DNA of 40,910 nt from JAVBQJ01 sp031549115 (GCA_031549115.1 JAVBQJ010000008.1:1-40910), one strand, 5' to 3'. Positions 17,065 through 25,137 are shown, counted from the stretch's first letter. Numbers and translations are program-made. Notes: generated from the sequence alone by a model not told the origin.

Positions 17065-18132
17065 TCAGGGTTTGGTTTTTATGATCAACTCGGGTTGTAT
17101 GTAAACCGTGTCTTTTTCCTGCCGGCCCAGCAGCATGGCGATGGCGTTGCTGCCGATGACGTCGGACCGGATGTCCAGGGAGGGGAAACCGCAGGCGTCG
17201 GACCACGGCGTGTTGAACATGCCGACGCAGGGGATTTCGTCGGGGAGATTGGGCGAAATCCGGCGCAGAAGCGGGTGCAGTTTATGTGCGATGAAGCTGT
17301 CGCTGTAGCCGAAAAGCGCGTCGGGCGATTCGGGCGAATGAAACAATTCTCTCAGAACCGCCTCCGGCTCGGCTCCGGCATGCATGCGCCAGAACACCGC
17401 GTCGTTGAATTCCAGTCCCAGCTCCAGGCAGTGCTGCTTCAGACTCAGCATGATCTGCACCTGCATCGAGGAATACGGGCCGGTGTATTCCGGCTCTTTG
17501 ATCGCGGGGAACGCCACCTTCCGGCAGCCCTGCCGGGCGAAGTGCTCCACCACCAGCCGTCCCGCGTGCGCGGTATCCGACAGCACATAGCCGCAGCCGG
17601 GGATTTCGCGCGCATGGTGGAAGCGGATCATGAACACGGTGTTGGCGAACAGGCGCCGGTCCTGTTCGATGCGCAGGAACGGGATCCGGCTGTAACCCTG
17701 TACGAGAAAACCGAAAGGCTGTTCGCGTTCGCTGAGGCGGTCGATGAAGCCGGCCATGGTCTCGGTCGAACAGGTCATCGAATTGTCGATCGCCACCGGA
17801 TACAGCGAATTGGCCAGCAGTTCCGCGGAGATGCCGCGGAAGAGATCGCCGAAGAGGTCGCCTTGGGTATTCGTAATCAAGGCCACCGCGCTGCTCTTCG
17901 GCTTGGACACGTCGGCGATCACGGTGGTGCCGCGGCGCGGGGAACGCGCAATCAACCCCTCTCGCACCAATACCCGCATCCCGGCGGCGACGGTCCGGCG
18001 GTCCACGCAGAAGTCTTGCGCCAGTTCGCTGTCGGTCGGCAGCCGGTCGTTCTTGCCGTACCGGCCGCTTTCCAGCCAGCCCCGCACCGTTTCCAGCACG
18101 GCGTCATATTTGAGTTTCGATCCGATTGCCAT
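17065..18132 (-). CDS. GntR/LacI-type sugar-responsive regulator, locus 1
   Basis: A 355-residue transcription factor with AraR-like architecture. An N-terminal GntR winged helix (about 5-75, with RLPTDSELAQDFCVDRRTV and RRGTTV) is joined to a LacI/GalR-type ligand-binding domain (about 80-350: VALITNTQGDLFGDLFRGI, GYVLSDTAHAGRLVVEHFARQG, PDALFGYSD, and a C-terminal DVIGSNAIAMLLG). Such proteins are usually repressors released by a sugar. It heads the operon that carries the pseudopilin, beta-helix, GH116, GH29, GH20-like and sialidase-like genes, and its promoter holds a palindrome that it probably binds itself. Start ATG at 18132; the ribosome site is poor (GAG about 10 bases upstream). Confidence 0.9.
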   Translation of the reverse strand: MAIGSKLKYDAVLETVRGWLESGRYGKNDRLPTDSELAQDFCVDRRTVAAGMRVLVREGLIARSPRRGTTVIADVSKPKSSAVALITNTQGDLFGDLFRGISAELLANSLYPVAIDNSMTCSTETMAGFIDRLSEREQPFGFLVQGYSRIPFLRIEQDRRLFANTVFMIRFHHAREIPGCGYVLSDTAHAGRLVVEHFARQGCRKVAFPAIKEPEYTGPYSSMQVQIMLSLKQHCLELGLEFNDAVFWRMHAGAEPEAVLRELFHSPESPDALFGYSDSFIAHKLHPLLRRISPNLPDEIPCVGMFNTPWSDACGFPSLDIRSDVIGSNAIAMLLGRQEKDTVYIQPELIIKTKP

Positions 18133-18158
18133 ATATTGTACTCTATTACTTTTGTTTA

Positions 18159-18194
18159 TGTACTAATTATACACTATTTAAAAGTGAAAGTCAA
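18159..18194 (-). promoter_or_regulatory. Locus 1 operon promoter with overlapping palindrome
   Basis: On the minus strand, TTGACT (18189-18194), a 17-base spacer and TATAAT (18166-18171) form a near-consensus promoter about 30 bases before the regulator start. The imperfect palindrome TGTACTAATTATACA (18159-18173) covers the -10. The plus-strand hexamer TGTACT recurs at 18137-18142, 22 bases or two helical turns away. This fits autoregulation by the GntR/LacI-type protein; the binding itself is inferred. Confidence 0.75.
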
Positions 18195-18215
18195 TACCCC
18201 GGATGAGGAAAAGTG

Positions 18216-18261
18216 AAAAAAATTCAGCGCACAGGCAGAATCGATGATTGCCGGTGCGCTG
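18216..18261 (-). terminator. Intrinsic terminator after the DUF4838 gene
   Basis: Read on the minus strand, CAGCGCAC and GTGCGCTG-type arms (18254-18261 with 18225-18232) enclose an inner GGCA/TGCC pairing, and the stem is followed by AATTTTTTT (18216-18224). It lies 25 bases after the stop of the DUF4838 gene, and separates that transcript from the locus 1 promoter. Confidence 0.8.
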
Positions 18262-18286
18262 TTTTCGTGCTTTTATGTTGTACTTT

Positions 18287-21202
18287 TTACTTCAGCTGGC
18301 GCAAGTTGTCCAGCAGCCATACCACGCTCTCCAGCTGTTCGTTGCCGAAGATCGCGGCGCCGCCGGAGGCGCCGCAGTCGGCGCTCGTGACCACCAGTTT
18401 GCCCCGGCCGTAAGGACGCCACAGCAGGTACGGGAACTCTCCGTTGGACACGGTCTTCACCGACGCCAGCGCATGCCACGTCTCCGGCCGGGTCGGACGG
18501 AAGCCGTTGGAGGGCGCGATCATCTGCTGCATCGCCCGGTCCAGCGGGTGCGGCGTGGTCAGCCACTTCCCCGGCGCGACATTGCGGTGCTCCCGCTTCG
18601 CGTCGACCTCCCAGCCCGACCAGTCGAAGCCCAGCTCCGGATCGTCAAACCACTGGTTCAACGGCATTTCGCCGTAACCGGAGACGATCAGCGTCGCCCC
18701 CTCCCGGACCTTTTGCGCCAGGATCGGGCGCAGCTCCGCGGCGACGGCAACGTCGTTCATGCGCAGCAGGATGGTGGCATTTTCCGGCGCGACCTCCCGC
18801 AATTGATTCGCCTCCTTGACGATATTGAAGTGCCACCCGGCCTTTTTGAGATGCTCTTTCAGGATCGTGTACTGCTGGCCGGCCAGCGGATTGAACCAGT
18901 ACACCTTCTTATCGGTGTCGCTGCCGGCGTTGAAGTACAGGCTGCCCATCGCGTCGACCGTGTGATAGATCCCGTTGGGCCAGCCGGAGTTGCCGCCGGC
19001 CGCGTTGCTGCGCTTGACGGTGAAGCGCCACTCTTCGCCGGGCTGCGGCACCCGGCCCAGCGCCGCGAACGGCAGCGCCAGCTCGACCGTCCAACCGTCC
19101 GCGTCGCGGGTCACGTTGCAGCGCGCCTGTGAATCGTAGCTGGGTTGGCCGACGTACGGAATGTCGCATTTTTCGTCCATCAACAGTCCGGCGGGATTGA
19201 TCAGAATATGGCGGTAGGAGTTGGGAATGTCCCCCGGATGATGCAGGAAAACTTCGACGCAGTCGTGATTCCAGAAGCGGTCCGGTCCCGCCGCCAGCGC
19301 CGCTGCCAGGCGTTCCGGAGTTGGCTCCAGGCAACGGATGGTCAGCAGCAGCTCCTCCGGCGTCCATGCCATCTTCACCTCGGTCCGGTCGGCGACCGGA
19401 TTGCCTTCGGCATTGCGGAACGCCGGGAGCGTGACGGCGGAAGCGTTTGCCTCCACCGGTGTCGCGCCGAGCGGCAGGTTGATCAGGGTGTCGCCGGCGT
19501 CCTCCTGCCATTTGGCCTCCTGCCATTCGCGGAAGAAGCCCTCCTCGGCGGCGATGGCGCGCTGAATCCGCTGCCGCTCCGGTTCGGGCGCATCGGCCGC
19601 CAGCTCTCCGGCTTCCCGGAAGCTGTCGGAAATCCGGCGGACGGTTTCGTCCTGCAGCATTGTGACCGCCAGCGGCCCGGCGGCGGCCAGGTAATCGCTG
19701 CGGTGGCGATTCTGGCCGCACCACGCGGCATCCAGCGTCAGGAAATACTGCTTCATCGGCTCCGCCGCCGGTCCGTAGACGTAACGGCAGTAGTCGTCGA
19801 GGATATCGGTCCACGGCACATCCGGATTCCACAAGAGTTGCGCATACAGATAAATGCCGAAACGGTTGCGGGTGGAGTGCAGCTCGTTGTCGTTGGCGGC
19901 GTTTTCCGGGTAGCCGCGGGCGACTTCGGTGATCACCGAACGCATGCCCCAATCGCGGTAATGACGGATGGCGTCGTCGATTTCGGACCACAGCGGCAGC
20001 GACATGCTGCGCGCCAGAATGCTGAACTCGTAGCCGTAGATGCCGAGCGGCACCCCGGTGGCCTGCCAGTCGCGGATGCGTTCGAGCGAACGGACATTGT
20101 CCGGACACGCCGGATCTTCGAGCCGGTGGATGAAGCAGCGGTCGTAATGGCAATATTCGAGAAATTCGACGTCGGCCGGGCCGGTGCCCGCCGGCGGCGC
20201 TTCCAGGTAGCCCTGATAGGCGATGGTGGAGAACTTGAGCGCGGGGTACAGGCGCTTCAATTCGGCGCACAGCCGGTTGAAGTAGTCGAACCACGCCGCC
20301 GAGCGGCCGAGCTTGGAACATTCCGGACACATGCAATAGGCCTGGTTGTCATCGGGGAAAAAACCCATGATTTCGACCTGTTCGCCGCCCTGGCGGATCA
20401 TCTCGGTCAATTTGGCCAGCAGCGCCCGGGTGGCGTCGGGGTTGCTCCAGCAGATCTGCGCCGGATCGCGGACGCCGTTGACCAAGGCGAAGTATTCCGG
20501 GTGGGCGTCGAATACTTCGCGCGGCAGATTGACGAAGTGATTCGAATACATGATGTGCATGCCGTGTTTCTTCTGGTCACGGTTGTAATCGTCGTACGGA
20601 TGCGAGCGCATGATGTCGATGAAGTTGCGGCTCATCCAGTGTTCGAAGGCCGGATCGATCTGGCGGCCGCACAGATGCAGCCCGCGATAGGGGATCTGCG
20701 GCCGGTAATTCCGCTTCAGCTCCGGCACTTCGAAACGGTCGCGCGCCGGGAAAAAGGTGCCGTCGTCGCCGTCGCTCCAGAACCACCGGACCCCCAGCTC
20801 CCGCCGGGCGAAGTCGTAAACCGCGAACAACGCGCCGCGCGGCTGGTTGCCGGCGATATAGAGGATGTCGCCGTCGCTGTGCACGGCCAGCTCCTCGACC
20901 GGGTCGGCGGCGTCGAGACCGAGCGCTTCGGCTGCCGTCGCCACCGCCGGTGTGGTGGCAACCGAACCGATGATGACGGTATGCGGTTTCGGCGCGGCAT
21001 CGCTCGCATGGATCGGCAATTCGACGCCGGATAGCTTCCGGATGATGTGCTGAAATTCTTCGGCGGCGTATTGTTCGGTGGGGTCGGCGTTGGCGCCCAA
21101 CTGGATCGTCCAGTCGCTGCGGCCATCGGAAAACAGCAGTTCTCCGGCGGCGCAATGCAGCAACAGCGCCAGGCAGGCTATCGTCAATGACAGATAACGC
21201 AT
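18287..21202 (-). CDS. Large secreted DUF4838-type glycosidase-like protein
   Basis: A 971-residue exported protein with a signal peptide (residues 1-20, ending CAAGE). Residues 20-170 resemble the N-terminal domain of alpha-glucuronidase/hexosaminidase-type enzymes (PTEQYAAEEFQHIIRKLSG, GALFAVYDFARRELGVRWFW). Residues 175-560 match DUF4838 (MGFFPDDNQAYCMCPECSKL, IAYQGYLEAPP, LLWNPDVPWTDILDDYCRYVYG). About 575-765 looks like a CBM9-type binding domain (DCVEVFLHHPGD, WTVELALPFAALG). The tail (770-971) looks like a glutamine-amidotransferase-like or ThuA-like alpha/beta domain (ATLIVSGYGEMP). Enzyme activity of DUF4838 proteins is poorly defined. ATG at 21202 follows AAGGAG. Probably cotranscribed with the fusion regulator 80 bases upstream. 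Confidence 0.82.
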   Translation of the reverse strand: MRYLSLTIACLALLLHCAAGELLFSDGRSDWTIQLGANADPTEQYAAEEFQHIIRKLSGVELPIHASDAAPKPHTVIIGSVATTPAVATAAEALGLDAADPVEELAVHSDGDILYIAGNQPRGALFAVYDFARRELGVRWFWSDGDDGTFFPARDRFEVPELKRNYRPQIPYRGLHLCGRQIDPAFEHWMSRNFIDIMRSHPYDDYNRDQKKHGMHIMYSNHFVNLPREVFDAHPEYFALVNGVRDPAQICWSNPDATRALLAKLTEMIRQGGEQVEIMGFFPDDNQAYCMCPECSKLGRSAAWFDYFNRLCAELKRLYPALKFSTIAYQGYLEAPPAGTGPADVEFLEYCHYDRCFIHRLEDPACPDNVRSLERIRDWQATGVPLGIYGYEFSILARSMSLPLWSEIDDAIRHYRDWGMRSVITEVARGYPENAANDNELHSTRNRFGIYLYAQLLWNPDVPWTDILDDYCRYVYGPAAEPMKQYFLTLDAAWCGQNRHRSDYLAAAGPLAVTMLQDETVRRISDSFREAGELAADAPEPERQRIQRAIAAEEGFFREWQEAKWQEDAGDTLINLPLGATPVEANASAVTLPAFRNAEGNPVADRTEVKMAWTPEELLLTIRCLEPTPERLAAALAAGPDRFWNHDCVEVFLHHPGDIPNSYRHILINPAGLLMDEKCDIPYVGQPSYDSQARCNVTRDADGWTVELALPFAALGRVPQPGEEWRFTVKRSNAAGGNSGWPNGIYHTVDAMGSLYFNAGSDTDKKVYWFNPLAGQQYTILKEHLKKAGWHFNIVKEANQLREVAPENATILLRMNDVAVAAELRPILAQKVREGATLIVSGYGEMPLNQWFDDPELGFDWSGWEVDAKREHRNVAPGKWLTTPHPLDRAMQQMIAPSNGFRPTRPETWHALASVKTVSNGEFPYLLWRPYGRGKLVVTSADCGASGGAAIFGNEQLESVVWLLDNLRQLK

Positions 21203-21282
21203 GGTTACTCCTTGCTTTAAAGGCTAAAAGCTTGATTGGTTTGATGGTGAAACGGCGGACGGATCCATTTACTTTGTGATGC

Positions 21283-22737
21283 CTACACGGCACCGGCGCG
21301 CATCGCCTCGGTATAGGCGAAATCGCAGATCCGCTGTCCCCGGGCGAATTGCAGCGCGTCTTCCGGCGTGATACGGCGACGGCACAGTTGGCGGCAGATG
21401 TCGGTCAACTGGGCGAATATCAAGGTCGGAAGCGGCTGAAATTTGAAACCGCGGTGCAGCGATAAAAAGGATTCGCATTCGGCCGGCGAATATTCCGGGT
21501 GGCGCTGCCGGAAAAACGGCAGGATCGAACGCATCATCGGAATCACGTTCATGGTGGCGAAGATATCCTGCTGGACTGCGTCTTCGAGCATGAAGCGGAG
21601 GAATTCGCCGCATTCGGCCGGATTGGCGCTGTCCTTGCTGATGCCGATGAAACTGCCGCCCGAGGTGGCAAAATGCCCCGGCTTCGGGTGCAGCAATATT
21701 TTTTCCTCCGGGAAGGTGACGGCGTCCTGGTAAAGGCAGCTGTGATTGCTCCACCCCGGGAACAGCATCATCCGCCCGGCGGCATAGGCGGTTCCCATAG
21801 TGCCGGCCCGCCCGGACGGAAAGGCGCCCGGGACGGCGCCGAGCGCGTAAAACTGCCGGAAGTACGATTCCAGCTCCGGATAACCGAAGTTGGCGAAAAG
21901 GCCGCCGGCGAGGATCAATTCGACCGGTTCGCCGGTATAGGCGCTTCCGGCGGGAAGCCGCGGCGCACAACGGGGCGCCGCTTCCAGCAACTCTCCGACC
22001 TGGAGGTGGCGCGTGCCCTGCCATCCGGCGAGTTCCCGCAGCGGCCGGTTGACCAATAAATTCCAATAGGTGAAATAAACCGGGAACAACCGTTCGAAAA
22101 CCGGTGCCGGAGCGTCTTCAAAGGCCTCGGCGAAGCAAAGCCGCGGATCCTGGACCATGCTGCGGGTGATGCAGTCCAGCGGCGCCAACAGCTCCAGTCC
22201 GGCGCGCCAGCAGCGGCTCATCTGGATCATGTCACACTGACGCTCCGCCACATACGCGGGAAACTCCTCCAGCGTGATCTCCTGCGGCAGCCATTGCAGC
22301 GAAACCGTGCTGCCGGAGCCGGAATCATTGAAGCGCGCGACGGTCCGTTCCCAGAATATTCGCTGAAACGGCAGGTTTTCAAACAACAGCAGCGTCAGCG
22401 GCCGCCGGGCGATGACGCCGTCGAAGTAGCCGCCGAAACAAAATGGATGCGCTGCCGCCGCGGATTCCGGCACGGCGGCCGGAGCCGGATGGGCGCTGAA
22501 CACCCCCTGGCGGTTGTTGCGACTGATCAGGCCCGCCGCCGCCAGCTCGTCGAGCGCCGCCTTGACGCTCTTCCGGGAAATGGCCAGCGCGTCGGCGAGC
22601 TGCCGTTCGGAGGGCAGGCGGCTTCCGGCCGGAATCTGCCGGATATGCGCCGTCAGCTTATCGGCAAGCTGCCGGTAAATCGGAATTTCCCCCGTCCGGT
22701 TCACTTCGAAGTGCTGTTGTATTTCCGCAAGCGTCAT
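21283..22737 (-). CDS. GntR DNA-binding domain fused to solute-binding-protein-like domain
   Basis: A 484-residue predicted transcription factor of unusual build. Residues 12-82 form a GntR winged helix (IPIYRQLADKLTAHIRQ, SRLPSERQLADALAISRKSV). Instead of a LacI-type or UTRA domain, the rest (about 110-450) resembles a family 1 ABC sugar-binding protein: TLLLFENLPFQRIFWERTVARFN, an AAGRMMLFPGW segment, and a C-terminal SKDSANPAECGEFLRFML typical of extracellular binding proteins. There is no signal peptide or lipobox, so it should sense its ligand in the cytoplasm. It is divergent from a pseudopilin gene and precedes the DUF4838 gene. ATG at 22737 follows GAGGGAA. Confidence 0.85.
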   Translation of the reverse strand: MTLAEIQQHFEVNRTGEIPIYRQLADKLTAHIRQIPAGSRLPSERQLADALAISRKSVKAALDELAAAGLISRNNRQGVFSAHPAPAAVPESAAAAHPFCFGGYFDGVIARRPLTLLLFENLPFQRIFWERTVARFNDSGSGSTVSLQWLPQEITLEEFPAYVAERQCDMIQMSRCWRAGLELLAPLDCITRSMVQDPRLCFAEAFEDAPAPVFERLFPVYFTYWNLLVNRPLRELAGWQGTRHLQVGELLEAAPRCAPRLPAGSAYTGEPVELILAGGLFANFGYPELESYFRQFYALGAVPGAFPSGRAGTMGTAYAAGRMMLFPGWSNHSCLYQDAVTFPEEKILLHPKPGHFATSGGSFIGISKDSANPAECGEFLRFMLEDAVQQDIFATMNVIPMMRSILPFFRQRHPEYSPAECESFLSLHRGFKFQPLPTLIFAQLTDICRQLCRRRITPEDALQFARGQRICDFAYTEAMRAGAV

Positions 22738-22771
22738 GCGTTCCCTCGGTTTTTCTTGTCGCTGAATTGTT

Positions 22772-22797
22772 GTGGATACCTATCCAGATGCATCCAC
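22772..22797. promoter_or_regulatory. Operator-like ATCCA half-sites before the fusion regulator
   Basis: The palindrome TGGATACCTATCCA (22773-22786) is followed by a third half-site, ATCCAC (22792-22797), in the same direction as the second and 10 bases from it, about one helical turn. The site lies just downstream of the predicted minus-strand start of transcription, where a repressor would block. Probable binding site of the fusion regulator; this is inferred. Confidence 0.6.
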
Positions 22798-22802
22798 TGC
22801 AT

Positions 22803-22831
22803 AGTATAGTGCAGATTGTCGAAAAAGTCAA
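22803..22831 (-). promoter_or_regulatory. Promoter of the fusion regulator gene
   Basis: TTGACT (22826-22831), a 17-base spacer and TATACT (22803-22808) on the minus strand, about 65 bases before the start at 22737. The -10 lies between CTGCA/TGCAG inverted arms. Confidence 0.75.
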
Positions 22832-22917
22832 CAGGGGAAACGGTTTTTTTTGATTTTTTCATCTTTTTATCCTATGACCTCCTTGGCGATTTTTCGAGTT
22901 ATTTTTACATTCCGCTC

Positions 22918-22946
22918 TTGACATTGACAGGAAAGTTTGCTATAAT
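22918..22946 (+). promoter_or_regulatory. Perfect consensus sigma70-type promoter of a pseudopilin gene
   Basis: TTGACA (22918-22923), exactly 17 bases, then TATAAT (22941-22946). The -35 is directly repeated as TTGACATTGACA. Both hexamers match consensus at all positions, so the basal promoter should be strong unless repressed. Confidence 0.85.
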
Positions 22947-23053
22947 ATAGCTGTTGGCATCTTCTGGGTAGGTTTCCAGTTTGGCGACGTGGAGGCCAGG
23001 GCCCGGGATGCGGCGGTTTATAGGTCAATATCACAATGGAAAGGATTTTCGGA

Positions 23054-23782
23054 ATGAAACGGTCTAATTTCACCCTGATAGAGCTCCTCGTCGTGATCGC
23101 GATCATCGCGATCCTGGCGAGCATGTTGCTGCCGGCGTTGTCCAAGGCGCGGGCGTCGGCGCAGAAAATCAAATGCGTCTCCAACCTCAAGCAACAAGGG
23201 CTGGTGTGGACGATGTACGTCAATGACGAGGACCAGTGGGGTATTCCCAGTATGACCATCCGCAATGGAGAGTTGAATCAGAATCCGTGGTGCTGGACGC
23301 TGTGTGACCTGTACGGCGCCGCGGAAGAGTTGTTCCACTGTCCGTCGGAGTCGATATTCTCGCTGAAGCGGGACACCGATGCGTCGAAGTGCGGCAATTA
23401 CGCCAATTACGGGCTGCACTGCCAGACCTGGGGCTATTCGGAGGGTACGGCGCAGAAGTTCACCAGAGTGGCTTCGATGTCCAAAGGACGGACCGCGGTT
23501 GCGGTGGAAACGCCGCCGGTCGGAACCTCCGGGCGTGCCGCCAGCGGCAGCGCGTCGCAGTTCTCCTACTTCGACGGTGTGATGCCGGCCAATTACGCCG
23601 GCGGCTGGACGCCGATGGTGTTGCGGCACGGCGAGTCCGGCAACATGCTGTTCTATGACGGTTCGGCGGCGACGATCGCTTACAAGGAAATCAAGAACAA
23701 CCGCAACGAATTCTTCAACCCGGCCAAGGAGTGGAACGGCGCCGGCGAATTGCTGGTCCGCGATATTCCGGACACCCTGTAA
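23054..23782 (+). CDS. Pseudopilin with H-X9-DG motif, locus 2 divergent copy
   Basis: A 242-residue pseudopilin. The leader is only MKRSN, then FTLIELLVVIAIIAIL and the same SMLLPALSKARA as its two paralogues. Asn, not Gly, precedes the cleavage point. The tail motif is HGESGNMLFYDG (H-X9-DG). I chose the ATG at 23054, 8 bases after AAAGGA, over the ATG at 23036, which has no ribosome site and would give an unusually long leader. It is divergent from the GntR-solute-binding fusion regulator and is a single-gene unit with its own promoter and strong terminator. No secretion machinery is nearby. Confidence 0.9.
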   Translation: MKRSNFTLIELLVVIAIIAILASMLLPALSKARASAQKIKCVSNLKQQGLVWTMYVNDEDQWGIPSMTIRNGELNQNPWCWTLCDLYGAAEELFHCPSESIFSLKRDTDASKCGNYANYGLHCQTWGYSEGTAQKFTRVASMSKGRTAVAVETPPVGTSGRAASGSASQFSYFDGVMPANYAGGWTPMVLRHGESGNMLFYDGSAATIAYKEIKNNRNEFFNPAKEWNGAGELLVRDIPDTL

Positions 23783-23810
23783 TATCGCCGGGATATTCCG
23801 AAATTCCAAT

Positions 23811-23855
23811 CGCCCGCGAATTCTGAAAAGATTCGCGGGCGTTTTTTGTTTTTTG
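23811..23855 (+). terminator. Strong intrinsic terminator after the pseudopilin
   Basis: CGCCCGCGAAT (23811-23821) and ATTCGCGGGCG (23831-23841) form a perfect 11-pair stem with a 9-base loop, followed at once by TTTTTTG and TTTTTTGC. Confidence 0.93.
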
Positions 23856-23870
23856 CTTTTGGTAAGGTTA

Positions 23871-23884
23871 TGGTAATATTACCA
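23871..23884. promoter_or_regulatory. Perfect palindrome TGGTAATATTACCA, probable GntR operator
   Basis: A 14-base perfect palindrome, about 45 bases upstream of the -35 of the next regulator gene. The TGGT...ACCA form is that of HutC-type GntR operators. Likely target is the regulator at 23983; this is inferred. Confidence 0.65.
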
Positions 23885-23929
23885 ATTGCGGAAAAGTGCG
23901 AGAATCGTGGCAAGGACGGCGAAATGTTC

Positions 23930-23958
23930 TTGTTTTTTTGAAAAAAATTCACTATACT
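23930..23958 (+). promoter_or_regulatory. Promoter of the second GntR/LacI-type regulator
   Basis: TTGTTT (23930-23935), a 17-base spacer and TATACT (23953-23958), about 25 bases before the ATG at 23983. It probably drives the whole run of genes up to 30749, since the following gaps are 33, 0-11 and 36 bases. Confidence 0.65.
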
Positions 23959-23982
23959 TAGCTGTGAAGTAAAGGAACGGTC

Positions 23983-25104
23983 ATGGATTGCAGTAAGCTC
24001 CTGTATGAACAAATCGTTGAGGACATCACCGAACGGATCCGTTCGGGCGCGCTCGCCATCGGCGACCGGATCGAACCGGTACAGCAGCTGCGCCGCGAAT
24101 ACGAGGTCAGCCACATCACCATTTTGCGGGCGCTGCGCGAATTGAGCGGCGGCGGCGTGATCCGGAAGAGCGGGGGGCGCTATCAGGTCGCCGGCCCGGC
24201 GCCGTTGCGGGAGACGGCGACATTGGGAGCGCGCAATTCCACGCTGGGGGTGTTTGTGCGGCCATTTCGCGAAAGCGGTCCGGATGATTATTTCAATGAG
24301 ATCAATCTGGCGTTGGAGCGGGAGATCGCCATGGCGCGGATGAACTATCTGCGCTGCCATTATGCGTGCGTGTTCAACTTCAGCTCGCCGGACGAGGCCG
24401 GAGAATACGAGCGCTCCGGTGAAATGCTCAGCCAGATGCTGGCGATTGCGGAGCGCGTCTGCGGTGTGCTGGTGGACGAGCGTGTGCCGGAACGGGTGTT
24501 GAAGTCGTTTCTGGCGCAGTCGCCGGTACCGGCGGTGCTGGTGAACCGGGCCTCCGCGAGCGGCGTCTGCAGCGTGACGTTGCCGAATCGCGGCAGTGTC
24601 GAATTGATACTGGAGCAGGCGATGCGCCAGGGATATCGCGATGTGCTTTTCTGCGGCGGCGCCGATTCCCGCTACTCCAATGATTATGCCCGTTACCAGG
24701 CGCTGCGGGAGTTGACGGAGCTGCCGCAATACCGGGAGCTGACCGTCTACTGGCATACCGGGGTCAACCGGCCGCTGGCGCACTATGCCGCGGAACTGAA
24801 AAATGTACTGGCGGAGGTGCGGAAGCCGTTGCTGATGGCATCGAGCGACGCGTTTGCCGCCGAATTGATTGCGCAGCTGGAAACCGCGGAGTTCCGGGCG
24901 GGGCGGGAGTTCGGCGTCTGCGGCTTCTATGCGCACCGGCAGCAACTGCCGGACGGGCGGCGGCTGGCGTCGGTGAAGGTCAATACCCGCGCCATCGGCG
25001 AACAGGCGGTCAAACTGCTGTTGAAGCAGATTCAATATCCGTGGAATAGCGGCAAGGAAGAAATCCAGGTGCCGGTGGAGTTCATCTACGGCGACACCTT
25101 GTGA
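23983..25104 (+). CDS. GntR/LacI-type sugar-responsive regulator, locus 3
   Basis: A 373-residue transcription factor: GntR winged helix (about 5-72: LLYEQIVEDITERIRSGAL, RIEPVQQLRREYEVSHITIL) plus a LacI/GalR-type ligand domain (about 85-370: LGVFVRPFRESGPDDYFNEI, CGVLVDERVP, PAVLVNRA, VLFCGGADSRYSND, and the closing NTRAIGEQAVKLLLKQI). Same architecture as the locus 1 regulator but clearly diverged from it. It probably represses its own operon until a sugar binds. ATG at 23983 follows AAAGGA by about 7 bases. The pseudopilin starts 33 bases downstream. Confidence 0.9.
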   Translation: MDCSKLLYEQIVEDITERIRSGALAIGDRIEPVQQLRREYEVSHITILRALRELSGGGVIRKSGGRYQVAGPAPLRETATLGARNSTLGVFVRPFRESGPDDYFNEINLALEREIAMARMNYLRCHYACVFNFSSPDEAGEYERSGEMLSQMLAIAERVCGVLVDERVPERVLKSFLAQSPVPAVLVNRASASGVCSVTLPNRGSVELILEQAMRQGYRDVLFCGGADSRYSNDYARYQALRELTELPQYRELTVYWHTGVNRPLAHYAAELKNVLAEVRKPLLMASSDAFAAELIAQLETAEFRAGREFGVCGFYAHRQQLPDGRRLASVKVNTRAIGEQAVKLLLKQIQYPWNSGKEEIQVPVEFIYGDTL

Positions 25105-25137
25105 AAATCGAAAAAAATCAACCAAAGGAGTGAAGCG

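Larger units (their letters stand above)
22738..23053. other. Divergent regulatory region between fusion regulator and pseudopilin
   Basis: About 316 bases without a gene. It holds the minus-strand promoter and operator-like repeats of the fusion regulator (22772-22831), an AT-rich stretch, and a consensus plus-strand promoter (22918-22946) followed by an approximately 100-base untranslated leader. No open frame here looks real. Confidence 0.8.
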
